Positions 12,701-23,200 of a DNA stretch of 64,000 nt are shown here, piece after piece; position 1 is the first letter of the stretch, and each line of letters begins with the position of its first letter. Both the position numbers and the translations under genes were made by a program. The notes under the pieces are model-generated. The model saw only the letters and a list, made by a program, of their open reading frames with translations, searched no databases and had not been told where the DNA came from. This DNA comes from Styela clava (taxonomy: Eukaryota > Chordata > Ascidiacea > Stolidobranchia > Styelidae), in contig NC_135259.1 in assembly GCF_964204865.1 (NCBI RefSeq), positions 14,890,974 to 14,954,973 on the forward strand. Reading direction: 5' to 3'.

Positions 12701-13969
12701 CATGTTTGAAGCAAAAGGCGTGAATGAGCGCCTGATTGAAAAAAATCTCGGGTAATTCACAAATCCTCGAGTAAAATAAAACATGGAATCAAACTAGCTA
12801 TAACCCCTGACACAGCTCCAAGTAAAGATGCCTATACCCAAATAATTTTCTGTTCTGTCAAACTAAATAAACGATACGCGGCGGTGTGGCTCAACGGGCT
12901 AAGCGTTAGGAATACGCTCGCCACCGCACCTCTAATTACTCTGCGTGGGTTCGCAGGTTCGAATCCCATGCAGGGATGGTTATGTGCGTTGGGTGGTTCA
13001 CGTAACCGCTGGTTGGTTACGGCTTCCTCCACCACCAAGTCCATGCTTCCGAAAACAAACAATACAGTAAAACTAATCCCATACCCGACTTGGAATGGTA
13101 ACCGGACGAGAGGCCGTGGTTCGCCATATGGATAAGCCGTCTTATCGGGTTTCTTCTCCTTGGGATAAATATGTAAATCCTATTCCTATCCTATGTGATA
13201 ATAATTACCAATCAGCTCTTCAGTCACTGGAGCTTTAGCGGATTCCAACGAATCTAATAGAAGCAAGGATAAATCAACTCCACTGCCACTCTGTAAATTT
13301 TAAAAACAGTCATAAACGACAAACATTATTGAACCGCAACAAGAACGCTTCGTCACACTTTGACATACTCCTGATAACCTGAATGGCACAAAAGTGATTT
13401 TGACAATGATAATAATGTTTTCTTACCTCATTCTTCGAAAAGAACAAAAAAGCCCCAGCTTGCATTAAATTCTGAACTTCTTTATGCCTGTTTTGCGCCA
13501 TATATCTGAAAAATAGTTATGATAATTATACTTTCTAATAACCACACTTTCTCGATATCAACATCTTGATTTCGACACTTATGATGTACTATGGTGCATG
13601 AATGTTTTATAACATGTAGCAAAAATAATAGTAAAACAAATACTGAAACTGTGAAAGATAGAAAATGAAAAAACATTGTCTAAATTCAGAGTTAGAATGT
13701 TAGATGAATTCATATACCGTTTTGTCTGCAGGGTCTGCCAAAAATAGTTAAAACCCTGTAACCTAATACTACAATATCTGAATATAGACTACAGATATAA
13801 TAACTGACAAACATTGCGTTTGAGAATTTAGAAAATAAAACCACATTCACCTGGAAAAAAGAGTTCTGTACATCTGATGAGCTTCATAGTAATTTCCATT
13901 TTGAATACTTGCTTCCAACTTTTTTTCAACGCGGCCCACTCCCCCTCGTCCCCCAGTATGGGATGCCAT
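9723..13969 (-). CDS. GET4: GET4 (TRC35), Golgi-to-ER traffic protein 4
   Basis: Minus-strand exons in transcript order: 13969-13851, 13505-13427, 13290-13209, 12423-12268, 11699-11561, 11441-11301, 10866-10791, 10708-10633, 9850-9723. They sum to 996 nt, 331 residues, close to the usual ~327. Seen: N-terminal [20 protein letters not shown] and [18 protein letters not shown], then the [12 protein letters not shown] helix, [45 protein letters not shown] and a Ser/Gly-rich tail ending TVEDLD. GET4 is an all-helical cytosolic scaffold. With UBL4A and BAG6 it hands tail-anchored membrane proteins from SGTA to the GET3 ATPase. The ATG at 13967-13969 gives the conserved N-terminus. The frame stays open about 36 codons upstream without another ATG. 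DMC1 is divergent, 783 bp away. Confidence 0.95.
9930..10215. repeat. Dispersed AT-rich repeat, copy A
   Basis: It shares an ordered series of phrases with 28965-29215: ACATCACACACAAAA, AGC(C/T)CACAA, AGCAATTGGTYTAG, AAGAAGAAA, then ACATAA(TA)ACAAARCGAT and CATNGGTNCACTT. It lies in a GET4 intron. I see no coding capacity and did not find termini or a TSD. Confidence 0.6.
11865..12085 (-). repeat. tRNA-derived SINE, head-truncated copy
   Basis: The minus-strand reading runs TTATGTGCGAG, GGTTACGGCTTACGTCTTCC, TCCACCATCAAGTCCATGC, ACCCGACATGGACTGGTAAC, AAGCCATGGTTCACC and TTAAGCCGTCTAATCC. This parallels the body of the SINE at 12879-13196 over about 200 bp. The tRNA-like head is missing. It lies in a GET4 intron. 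Confidence 0.75.
12879..13196 (+). mobile_element. tRNA-derived SINE, near-full copy
   Basis: The head carries an RNA polymerase III A-box-like TGGCTCAACGGG (12887-12898) and a perfect B box GGTTCGAATCC (12956-12966), about 58 bp apart. A roughly 210-bp body follows, ending in a pyrimidine-rich TCCTATTCCTATCCTATG tail. Fragments of the same body occur at 1732, 8468, 11865, 15710 and 56395, so this is a dispersed family. It lies in the third GET4 intron, antisense to GET4. Its head cannot be a functional tRNA because it lacks clear acceptor-stem pairing. Confidence 0.85.
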
Positions 13970-14752
13970 GACTTTCTGACGCTTATTAGTGGGCTCTTCA
14001 AAAACAGGTGTTGAGCGTTTGGCCGACGTGTTGATTTTGACTGTCTTTCTGATTTAGGCTATGAAAATAATCCAGAAACGTATTTATCGCCCAACGGCGG
14101 AAGGAAATCAATTGACAGGGCTGTTCATCAGTGCACACATACAATCAATAAATTCGGGAATGAAGAAACGAAGTCGCAATGAGGAACAAATCGAAAAACA
14201 AATTCGGCAGCTCGTTTTCTTTTCTGAAGTGCGTAGAGTCCCACAATAAACCGTGCGTTGTAATTGCAATAGCATGGTTGAAAATAACAATAAAAATGAT
14301 TTATCCTAAATCAGTTTCCTCATTTAAATATTTTTTAAAGGTAAATTCTAAAATTTAGTTTATTTATATCGTAAAAATCATAGAATATCAAAACAAAACA
14401 TGTGGAGAATTTGTTCAACCGGAGCATCTATATTAATGATATCATAATTTTGAAGATTAATACTGGACTATATTTTTATTTCTTTTCTATTTTTGAAAAA
14501 ATGAAAAGATTTTTATAATTGTTAGAAAAAGGAATAGTTATACATAAAATGCATGGTTTGCTAGACATTGTAAGTCCGTCATTTTGAATGCAAGTAATTC
14601 ATTTCAAAATTTATTCTGGCAACTAATGTCACCAGACGACTTCGTCGCTTTTCCGCTCTTCCTGGTCTGAATATTCGCTTTGTCATTCGCCCATAGTTTT
14701 TCTACTATTCTTCATAAAGCATTTGCACTTTATTATAAATATTAACGTCGCG
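13970..14752. promoter_or_regulatory. Divergent GET4/DMC1 intergenic region
   Basis: The start codons of GET4 (-) and DMC1 (+) face away from each other across 783 bp, so both promoters must lie here or upstream in 5' UTR introns. I see no convincing TATA box or initiator at a sensible distance from either ATG. On the minus strand an acceptor-like AAATCAG lies about 100 bp upstream of the GET4 ATG and could be a 5' UTR splice or trans-splice acceptor. This is inference from position. Confidence 0.5.
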
Positions 14753-17700
14753 ATGCAACAACAAAAAGTAGTAGATTCGAATGCAGAAGACTTCAGTGAT
14801 GGAGAGGTAAGTTATAAGATAGTTGCAGAAGTGCCGGTAGGTTTGGTTAGAAATACAATATTTTCCGCATTTCATGTCATAGGAAATCTGTGCAGTTCAA
14901 AAGCAATATCCCCATAAGGGAAAGGAAATTGACGCTACGAGCGTAACTCAATCTAATACATAAATTCTTTTAAAGACTTTTATCCATCCATCACTGTGTC
15001 TTATTATTTACGACTTTTGTTAGTATCTTATGTTTGACTTTTTTTTTCTTTGTATGATTTAATTTTAGATTCACTCCCTTGTAGGTGACGCTGCTCGATA
15101 ACCATCCCTGGTTTATCGCGTCTCCTTTCACGCTGAAACGTATTTTTTTATATCCTTCGTATCTATGTTTGTCCATTGTGTACTTTTTGTATGTGATAAA
15201 ATAAACTACTGACTGACTGACTGACATCCTGCCAAACCATCTGAAGTAAAGTAGTCTGGGTAAACTAAGCTTGACTAGTTTGGTTATACACATTTCCAAA
15301 AGTAATATTCATTCCATCTAATTCCAAATGTGAGATCAATTACTATCATAGCTTGTATGGCATCGCAATTTCCGATCAATTAACAAGTCCAATTTTAATT
15401 ACAGGAAGCTACATTCCAAGATATTGATATGCTACAGGATCAAGGCATCGTAAGTTGATAAACATTTGAAACGGAATTTTAAAAAATGACAATCTTGTTT
15501 TTAACTATTTTTTATATTTTTCAAGCCTGATAACGAAGATCTAACTTTTGCCATGTTCATGACGTTTCAATTATTTTCAACATTTACCCCAATCGATTCA
15601 AATTAGTCGTTATTTACGCTGGAATTCAACTCTCATTTATGTCTATTTGAGGCTATTACAGCTTCCGTTATTTTCGAAAATATCAGAGCTATATAATATG
15701 ATTTCCGTATTTAGTCCGGGAAAACGAAACGGGAAAACATCTTGTCCGGTTATCTGTATATGTCGGGTATGGGAACAGGTATTCGTTTCAGATGCAGTAT
15801 TTTTGCATGTTACCTAATTCCCAGATTCAATGTAATGTCATTTGCATATTAAACACCATTAGTTTTTCCAAAATTGTTTATTACTACATGTATGTATGTA
15901 GTAATAAATGTATGTATGACAAATGGCAATTAAACGCTCAGTTTGATCTTCGTTTTATTGAACTTCAGAATGCGGCAGATTTGAAAAAGCTCAAAGCAGC
16001 GGGAATATGCACAATAAAAGGCGTTCAAATGACTACGAAAAAGGCTCTTTCTAACATCAAAGGAATCTCCGAAGCAAAAGTTGAAAAAATCAAGGAGGCG
16101 GCTTCAAAGATGGCAATTGTAGATGAGAGGTTTTATTGTTATTTGTCCAGCTGGCGCGTATCACCAGGTCATGTTTGGGACACTGTTTCCACGCCCTATT
16201 ACGATAAAGTGCTTTGATACAGACGGATATCGAATCGAAAATATTTCTCATTTCATTGGCTACAATTTGCGTGAATATTGAAGTCCGTAGTTTGAATTTC
16301 TCGCAATTTTTTTCTTCTCCTATTCCATTACAATATTCAAATATCACATCAAAGCCGATAATATACCTTCGAAATATAGATCAAGCGTAATCTGGTGATA
16401 CCATCCCCGGCTGGTTTATAAAATTTTGGTAGCGCAAAATATTTACGAAATTTAGGATTCTGGGTTTATGTCTGCTCTCAACTTCAGTATGAAGAGAAAG
16501 CAATGCTTCAAGATTTCAACTGGAAGCGAAGACTTAGAGTAAGTGAACTTATGTCTCAAAGTTATTTATTAACTATATGTTATGCAGGGGCGTAGCCGTA
16601 GATTGGTTTTGCCCCCCTTTGAAATTAAATTAAAATAAAATCATCTTTCTGTATCATACAACGCTTAAACCTCTCAAGACTCACGAAAACACACGTTCTC
16701 CGGACTCGCTAGCTGTTTCGATCAAACTTAAAAAATTCTAATTTCAGAAGCCCCCCCCCCCCCCCCTTTGAAGATCTCCGGCTACGCCACTGTGTTATAT
16801 GTAGGCATCAGCCTATTTCAAAAGACAGCAAGTTCAGATAAAAATTATCTTCTGATCAGTATTATCATGAAACAATAACACACCTTATTATAATTATTAG
16901 TAGTTAAAGGTTTGTGACAATCACCGAAATTTAGTCGAAAAAGTCTCGTCACCAGTACAACATCCAATCATGCCTGAAGCCGGCGTTATCTATGTATTAA
17001 TTTTTTTTCTTTTATTCAGCAAACTTCTAGGAGGAGGTGTAGAGAGTATGGCCATTACTGAAGTTTTTGGAGAATTTCGCACAGGAAAAACACAAATTTC
17101 ACATACACTGTGTGGTATGTCCAGTCCGTTTTATATAAAATCTAATTCCGGTATAATTTGCCCATTTATTTATTTTATATATTAAATTAGTTCGCCGGTA
17201 ATGTTTATCACCATATTCAGTTATTAATATTATATGATTTACTATTATTACATTTTTCTTTTTTAGTTACAACACAAATGCCAGGAGCGATGGGATACAC
17301 AGGAGGAAAAGTTGTTTTCATCGACACGGAAAATACATTTCGTCCTGATAGACTTCGACCTATTGCCGATCGTTTCAATCTGGATCAAGCTGCTGTCTTG
17401 GACAACGTCTTGTATGCTAGGGCTTACACAAGTATGTATTTATTTTCATTACATTATGAATCTTTCGGCGAGTAGGACATGTCCGATATGATTTGATTCG
17501 CGTGTGAAACCAAGGTTTGTTCGGCAGTGATATTTGTTCCGATTTATCGCTCTTGTAAATTTATCATTCTTCTGAAAAATAACACTGGGGGCCTATTTTC
17601 GGGAGAGGTCTTATATTTTCATTTATCAAAAACAAAATTACAAAGTAGAGAATTACGAATTATGAAAACCGATATCCATTTACTTATAAATAACACGTTT

Positions 17701-19738
17701 TTATTTAAAATAACTGCAAAACATAGATTTCTTGCTATTGACTATAGATAAAAAAAAATCGCGATGTTGACTAGGTCTTATTCAAGGGGGAGGGCTTATA
17801 TTAAAATCTTTTTTTAAATTCAGGCTAGGTCTTATTTTTGGGGAAACACGGTAGCAGTATAGGTTCATAAAATAATGTAAAAAATTTCCAACATACTTGC
17901 GTGCCAATGCCACGTCCCTGACATTTTCCTTGTATAGTTTATATTTATAGATTCGATTGACTGGCTCTTCAATGACCACTTTATCTTACTTACAGGTGAG
18001 CATCAGATGGAACTCCTTGACCACGTTGCCGCAAAATTTCATGAAGAAGCTGGAATTTTCAAATTGCTGGTATAGATTTTTTTATCAAAACGGACAAATC
18101 CATGCACAGCGAAAAATCTATTACGTAAACTTGGCATACCGCGTAACTAGTGACAAGCTTTTTCTTTTGTAAAGTATAATCTTTTTTACAGATCGTGGAC
18201 TCAATCATGGCACTATTTCGTGTCGATTTTAGTGGTAGAGGAGAGCTTGCAGATCGACAACAAAAGTTGGCTCAAATGTTATCGAGATTGCAAAAAATAT
18301 CTGAAGGTAAGATGAAATCGGTGGTTTGCCCACCCTGATAACTTCGTCGCTTTTGTCGATATTTTTTACATCGTGTGGCGAATGCGGTGTATTTCATTGT
18401 TAAATTTCTTGATCGTGGTTTTAATTGGTACTACAATTCCACAGTTTTGAGTGACACAGCAGTGTATTTGATAAATGCACAACAATGGCAGACTCTTTCT
18501 GTTATATATCTTTGCGATTTGAAAACAAAATAGTCACAAGTTACAGATATTGCGTAGCTTATACACACCTTTATTCCGTATTGACTAGAGTAGTAGTATT
18601 TTTAAATTAGATGACTTTTACCAATCTTCCTATTTTTTTTTTAGAATACAACGTTGCCGTGTTTGTTACAAATCAAATGACAGCTGATCCCGGAGCCGCA
18701 ATGAGGTAACGATATTCACTGACGTAACGTCTGTTTGTATTTTATTAAAAAAAAGTTATCTCACCAATCCAATACTGCGAGAAATATAGGAGACCAATAT
18801 TACATTACTTTCAAACAGAAAAAATTATCTTCAATGAATATTTATAAATTCAAAGAAAATTTGTCGTGACATAATGGTCAAATATTTATATGTAATTCTG
18901 AAAACGTCATTATTACAGTGATAGCAGAATTGAAAAAGCAGGTGAAAAATATCAGTTGGGCTTTCCATAGTAATATTACTCTCCCCATTCTGCCGATCGG
19001 GACATATTTTTCACTATGGTTTAATTTTTGATACATTATATTTATGTCTGGAGTCTGATACAGACAGTATATAAATGGCGGTGATAACATTTGAAAAAAA
19101 GTTAAGCTATTTTTCATTTATATGCAACTACTCGATACGAACATATCCATATTCAACGTATCAGAAAAGCAACCAAAAGTATTCTATATCGGTTGTTTTT
19201 TCAGCTTTCAGGCTGATCCTAAGAAACCCATAGGTGGTCACATCTTAGCTCATGCTTCAACTACAAGAATATCTCTGAGGAAAGGAAGAGGAGAGAATAG
19301 GATTGCTAAGATATTTGACAGGTTTGTTGAATAACTTTAAAAAGTATTTATAAGGTCGAAATAATTTATATGGTACATGTAATGTAAGTTAAAATTTAAT
19401 GGCACTAAAAGTCGATAGAGATAGAGTATATCTATCACCGAAATCCTATTCATAATGCTTTATAGTTATGGCATACGTCCTGTGATTCATAAACTTTGTA
19501 TGTCTTTGTCTATACGTAAATATACGTTTGCTTTATCCTTCGTAACAGGATCGCCATCGCACTACTGATTATCATACACAGTGCAGTGGGTTCAAATTCC
19601 AAGATGGTGATCTTATGCTATTTTTGAACTGATTGTACCTACCATGAGCTGTACTTGTTCTATTTCAGTCCTGATATGCCAGAATCAGAAGCTACATTCA
19701 GCATCACTAATGGAGGTATAACAGATGCAAAAGAATGA
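14753..19738 (+). CDS. DMC1: DMC1, meiosis-specific RecA/Rad51-family recombinase
   Basis: Exons: 14753-14806, 15405-15449, 15969-16118, 16456-16538, 17020-17114, 17267-17431, 17996-18069, 18192-18306, 18645-18705, 19205-19321, 19669-19738 (TGA). They sum to 1029 nt, 342 residues, versus about 340 in the family. The N-terminal helix-hairpin-helix segment reads [20 protein letters not shown]. Walker A is GEFRTGKT (residues 128-135) and Walker B is LLIVDS (D225). [52 protein letters not shown] and [20 protein letters not shown] follow. The MTTKKAL and [13 protein letters not shown] forms and overall identity favour DMC1 over RAD51. The protein forms nucleoprotein filaments for homologous strand exchange in meiosis. 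Exon 3 ends at the weaker donor GTAGAT, chosen because it keeps frame into DSGFMSAL. Confidence 0.97.
15040..15225 (+). repeat. Probable LINE 3'-end fragment with (ACTG)n tail
   Basis: The segment carries GGTGACGCTGCTCGATAACC, then GTTTGTCCATTGTGTACTT, GTATGTGATAAAATAAACTA and a perfect (ACTG)n tail at 15208-15225. A short UTR-like sequence ending in AATAAA and a simple repeat is typical of truncated L2/CR1-like LINE insertions. No reverse-transcriptase coding sequence is present. Family assignment is inference. Confidence 0.4.
15710..15785 (-). repeat. tRNA-derived SINE, short fragment
   Basis: Read on the minus strand it contains TGTTCCCATACCCGACAT and GATAACCGGACAAGATG, matching a short part of the SINE body at about 13076-13110. 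It lies in DMC1 intron 2. Confidence 0.5.
16585..16792. mobile_element. hAT-type non-autonomous element, 208 bp
   Basis: The left terminus is CAGGGGCGTAGCCGTAG and the right is CTCCGGCTACGCCACTG, inverted over about 13 bp. A C16 run at 16751-16766 lies inside. The flanks (ATGTTATG and TGTTATAT) do not give a clean TSD. It sits in DMC1 intron 4. Similar termini occur at 4551-4708 and 30602-31059. Confidence 0.6.
17755..17855. repeat. Fragment with AGGTCTTATTTTTGGGGAAACACGG motif
   Basis: In DMC1 intron 6, CTAGGTCTTATT occurs twice (about 17771 and 17825), and the second copy runs into TTTTGGGGAAACACGG. A weaker relative, GCCTATTTTCGGGAGAGGTC, lies near 17591. The form resembles the edge of a small DNA transposon whose other end has decayed. 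The element is not classified. Confidence 0.35.
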
Positions 19739-20286
19739 AGAGTTAAATACGTCCATAAATTCATTTGCAGAACGACGTTTGAACCAAATGCAATAGAAAT
19801 GGGTGCCGGGTTTGCTTTGGTTTTCGGTCAAATCATGAACTTTTGATCAGAAAAAGTGGGCTTAGTATATATATGTATCGTTTACCTGACATTGAGATTG
19901 TAATGTTTTTAATTTATTATTGTTCTAGTTGGATGTTTTTTAATAAAGTTGTCTGCGTTTTTATTTTATTTCAAAATAAGCGTTCAGTTGATTGAGTGAG
20001 AATCGGAATGGCTACATAGCACAAACTATTCACCAAATTCATTCATTGAAAATTACTTTTTCTGTCGTAGAGTGGCGACGCTCTAATCTAACACATACCA
20101 AATAGGACATGCTCAATTGAATCAAAAAATTATGTACGTTGTATTAGACAGCATTGTGCGCAAAAGTGTTTACTTACTTGCAATTATTGTGCGTTCTGTA
20201 AATATTACCAGATAGGTATTGGTAAGTCACAAGACGGTTCTACCTGTAGCAGACTTCATTAGGTAGATATATGTATGCTGCTAACA
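19739..20286. other. Intergenic gap between DMC1 and the GH31 gene
   Basis: This 548-bp gap is co-directional with both neighbours. It contains the DMC1 3' UTR with its AATAAA and the upstream region of the glycosidase. I see no small gene or TATA box I would defend. The gap is too large to suggest a tunicate-style operon, where adjacent genes are nearly abutting. Confidence 0.6.
19942..19947 (+). terminator. Probable DMC1 polyadenylation signal
   Basis: A canonical AATAAA lies 204 bp after the DMC1 stop, followed by a GT/T-rich stretch (GTTGTCTGCGTTTTTATTTT) that fits a downstream element. It is the only canonical hexamer close to this stop. Confidence 0.65.
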
Positions 20287-23200
20287 ATGGATCTTCCCAG
20301 GGTAATAATTCTGGCCGTTTTGAGTTGTGTGTTGATACAAAATATAGTTGAAGCTCAAGTACCACCTGCTAAGATTGGACAGTATATTCATGTTCAACAG
20401 GTAAGTGTATAACTAAGATAATGTGTATATTTATGAGTTTATTGCCTAAAATGCAAAGTAGATGTGTTCCTGCAAACTATATTCTGCTAGAAAGTTAGTG
20501 ATTCTTCAAGTAATAAAAAGGTCAAGACAAGAGGCATAAAGCCAGATCGCACTGGTAAGGATGTGATTAGAATACGAAATCAAAGATTTGGAGAATTATA
20601 CTTAAATAATTGTAAGACAGCTAAAATGAAGCTCCGAACTAAAGAAATTACGGTGCTCCCGAAGTATGCGAACCAAGTGGCGGACATCTGAACGTAACAT
20701 GGGTTAGGGTTAGGCGATAATTTTTTTCCAATTTTCCTTATTTTAGTCCTATTATCAGTTCGAAGACTAGCCAAGAGCCCCCCGTAGTATTTATACCTAA
20801 AATTATGGCCTAACCCTAACCTAGTAGTCTAGTACACATATTACATTCCGATGTCCGCCATCTTGGTTCGCATACTTCGGGAGCCCCGAAATTACATTAT
20901 TTTCCAATGCATTAACTTACTATCGAGAAAATTGGCCGATAGTGACACTTCACCGGTATATTCTTATTTAGTCAGATCACTGGCGCATTATTATCTTGAA
21001 AAACTTGAGTTGTCGATCATCAAATTCTTTGACACGCAACCGATATTGCCAAAAACGCGTGTGCATGGGCACCCGTCGAAGGCCAAGTTTTCTCTACATC
21101 GTTTAATTTGTAACAATCGTTCTAGGATTCAAACAGAATATACATCTACGGAGGAAACTTAACATTAATTGTTGACAGAAATTCGTGGAGATTGAGTATC
21201 CATGACAATTTTACGTCAAAAGTGTACTTACAAGAAGCGACGGAGGAGTCAATGCGGCTTGTAAGTAGCTTGTAAGATTTTTAGTATATATAATATTTCA
21301 TTTGAAGTTGGGAAATATTGATACTTAAAGACATGGTGTTTCTTCTCTTGAAATATTTCTTCAACGATCTACAGATGGACGGTAATTACTTAGCTCAGCT
21401 ATAGACACAGCCAAACACTAAGTCAGGGCGTTCAAATTACAACACAACGTATATATATATTATAGTAAAAGTATATTTGAATGAATATTTGATTTGAAGA
21501 AGATGCATTTTTTGTGCACAAATTAATACTTACGCAGGCCCTGTTCCTAACTATGCAAAATCGTGGTAACGTTAACACATCTCTGCTCAGTATTTGGTGT
21601 TATTTTTCACTGCAGGGTTTCGGGAGATGGGAAGGAAAATACTTGGATATATATCAAGGATATTTATTTCGTATTGGACAAATAGTTGAGTGGAATTCTG
21701 CCACTGAAGCTGCTATTTATAACGTTACAAAGGATCAAAATGGTAAAGGCTAGGCTAAACAATGCGTACACAGCTCGGGGCTACGCATGGCCCTGCCAAT
21801 GCTGAATAGGCTGTCTGAATAGGCCACACAGACGATTGGCACTATACCTCTGGATACAAAATTGATTAGTTCTAGCATGCGGTCTATCATCACGTAATTG
21901 TAAAGTTTTAGAAAGATTATAGAGAACGTCAAGTATGGATTGATTATCAAGTATGCAACGCAACTATCAGGGAATTCACGATCTCGGATAAAACGTCGTT
22001 ATGTGCAGCCTATTTATTAGCCATAACTACTGGTACTATTGCAGGGAATGGCGTAATTGCCACAACATTGAAAGTAGCATCAAATTCCTCTTCGCCTTCC
22101 GCTCCAAACATGTTGGTTAGTTTTACGGATTTTGATGAAAGAGTATTCACAATGAAAGTGGAATTAAGCTCTTCAACAGAGAAATAGTGAGTTTTAACGA
22201 ATATACAAAAAATAAGCACATAAAATTGCTCAACTTTTGCTTGTCGATTGTATTTTCGTCAAGAGTTAGAAAATCGCAAAGTTCTGTCTGGCTCTGTCCA
22301 GTAAAGTGAAAAATGTTTTCATTGGCATTAATTATATTCTAGTAATCGTGTAGGTTGGGGATATATGACGCCGGATAAAAATGAGTCTTTTTATGGATTT
22401 GGAGAGAGATTCAATGGCGCGAATCAAAGAGGACATAAAGTTGGATCGTGGCTGGAAGAAGGAAACTGGGGACTAGGGAGATTTGACCCAACTGGGAAAA
22501 TAAGGGTGAGTTGAAAAGAAAGTTTTTAAGTTTGAACTCTTAAAATCTGTTATTTCAAATACGGACTAATAATATTTGTAATTTGAAGGTACCGAAAGGA
22601 GAGCTTGCGACATACGTTCCAATGCCGTTGCTTATTTCATCTAAAGGCTATGGAATGCAGTTGAACATGTATCACAGGTAATCAAAATTGATTTCACGAA
22701 AATTCATATGTGCTTACAATGTACAATATTATGTACTTTCAAAGTACAAATGTTCTTTTGTTGTGAAGTCTTTGTAAAATACATTAATAAGATTGAATAA
22801 TATTGGTTAGTTTACAAAACTTTTTATTTGAAGGCAGACGGGTTGACTTTAGAGCTACACAAATAAAAAAGCAAATACTGTGCAGATATTTGAAATTGAT
22901 TGCATGGTATCTATATCGTTAATCTATAATTTTTTTATAAATCTGAATATTTTTATGTTTTAGAAGCGTATTCGACTCAAAAACATCAGATCAACACATG
23001 CATATCTTGGCAGAGACAGATTCCATGGACCTGACGATATTTTGCAAAAATTCAATTTCGGTGAGCTGTGATGCAAATCGGCACAATATACGTTTAAGCT
23101 ATTGTAGTTGTGACTGTCACATGAAAATGATGTACAAAAAACTATTTTTATATTTTATTTATATTTATTAGGGTACTTTTCATAAAATGTCAGAAAAAAA

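Noticed and set aside
12879..12970. Possible functional tRNA gene (A box and perfect B box)
   Set aside because: The acceptor arms do not pair convincingly and the sequence continues into a 200-bp body that recurs elsewhere in the window, so it is a SINE head.
14723..14752. Upstream start (TTG) for DMC1 adding HFIININVA
   Set aside because: It is not an ATG, and the ATG at 14753 gives a normal-length DMC1 of 342 residues.
16119..16138. Alternative DMC1 exon 3 donor (GAGAG|GTTTTA)
   Set aside because: It breaks frame into exon 4. The donor GTAGAT after ATT keeps frame and the family alignment.
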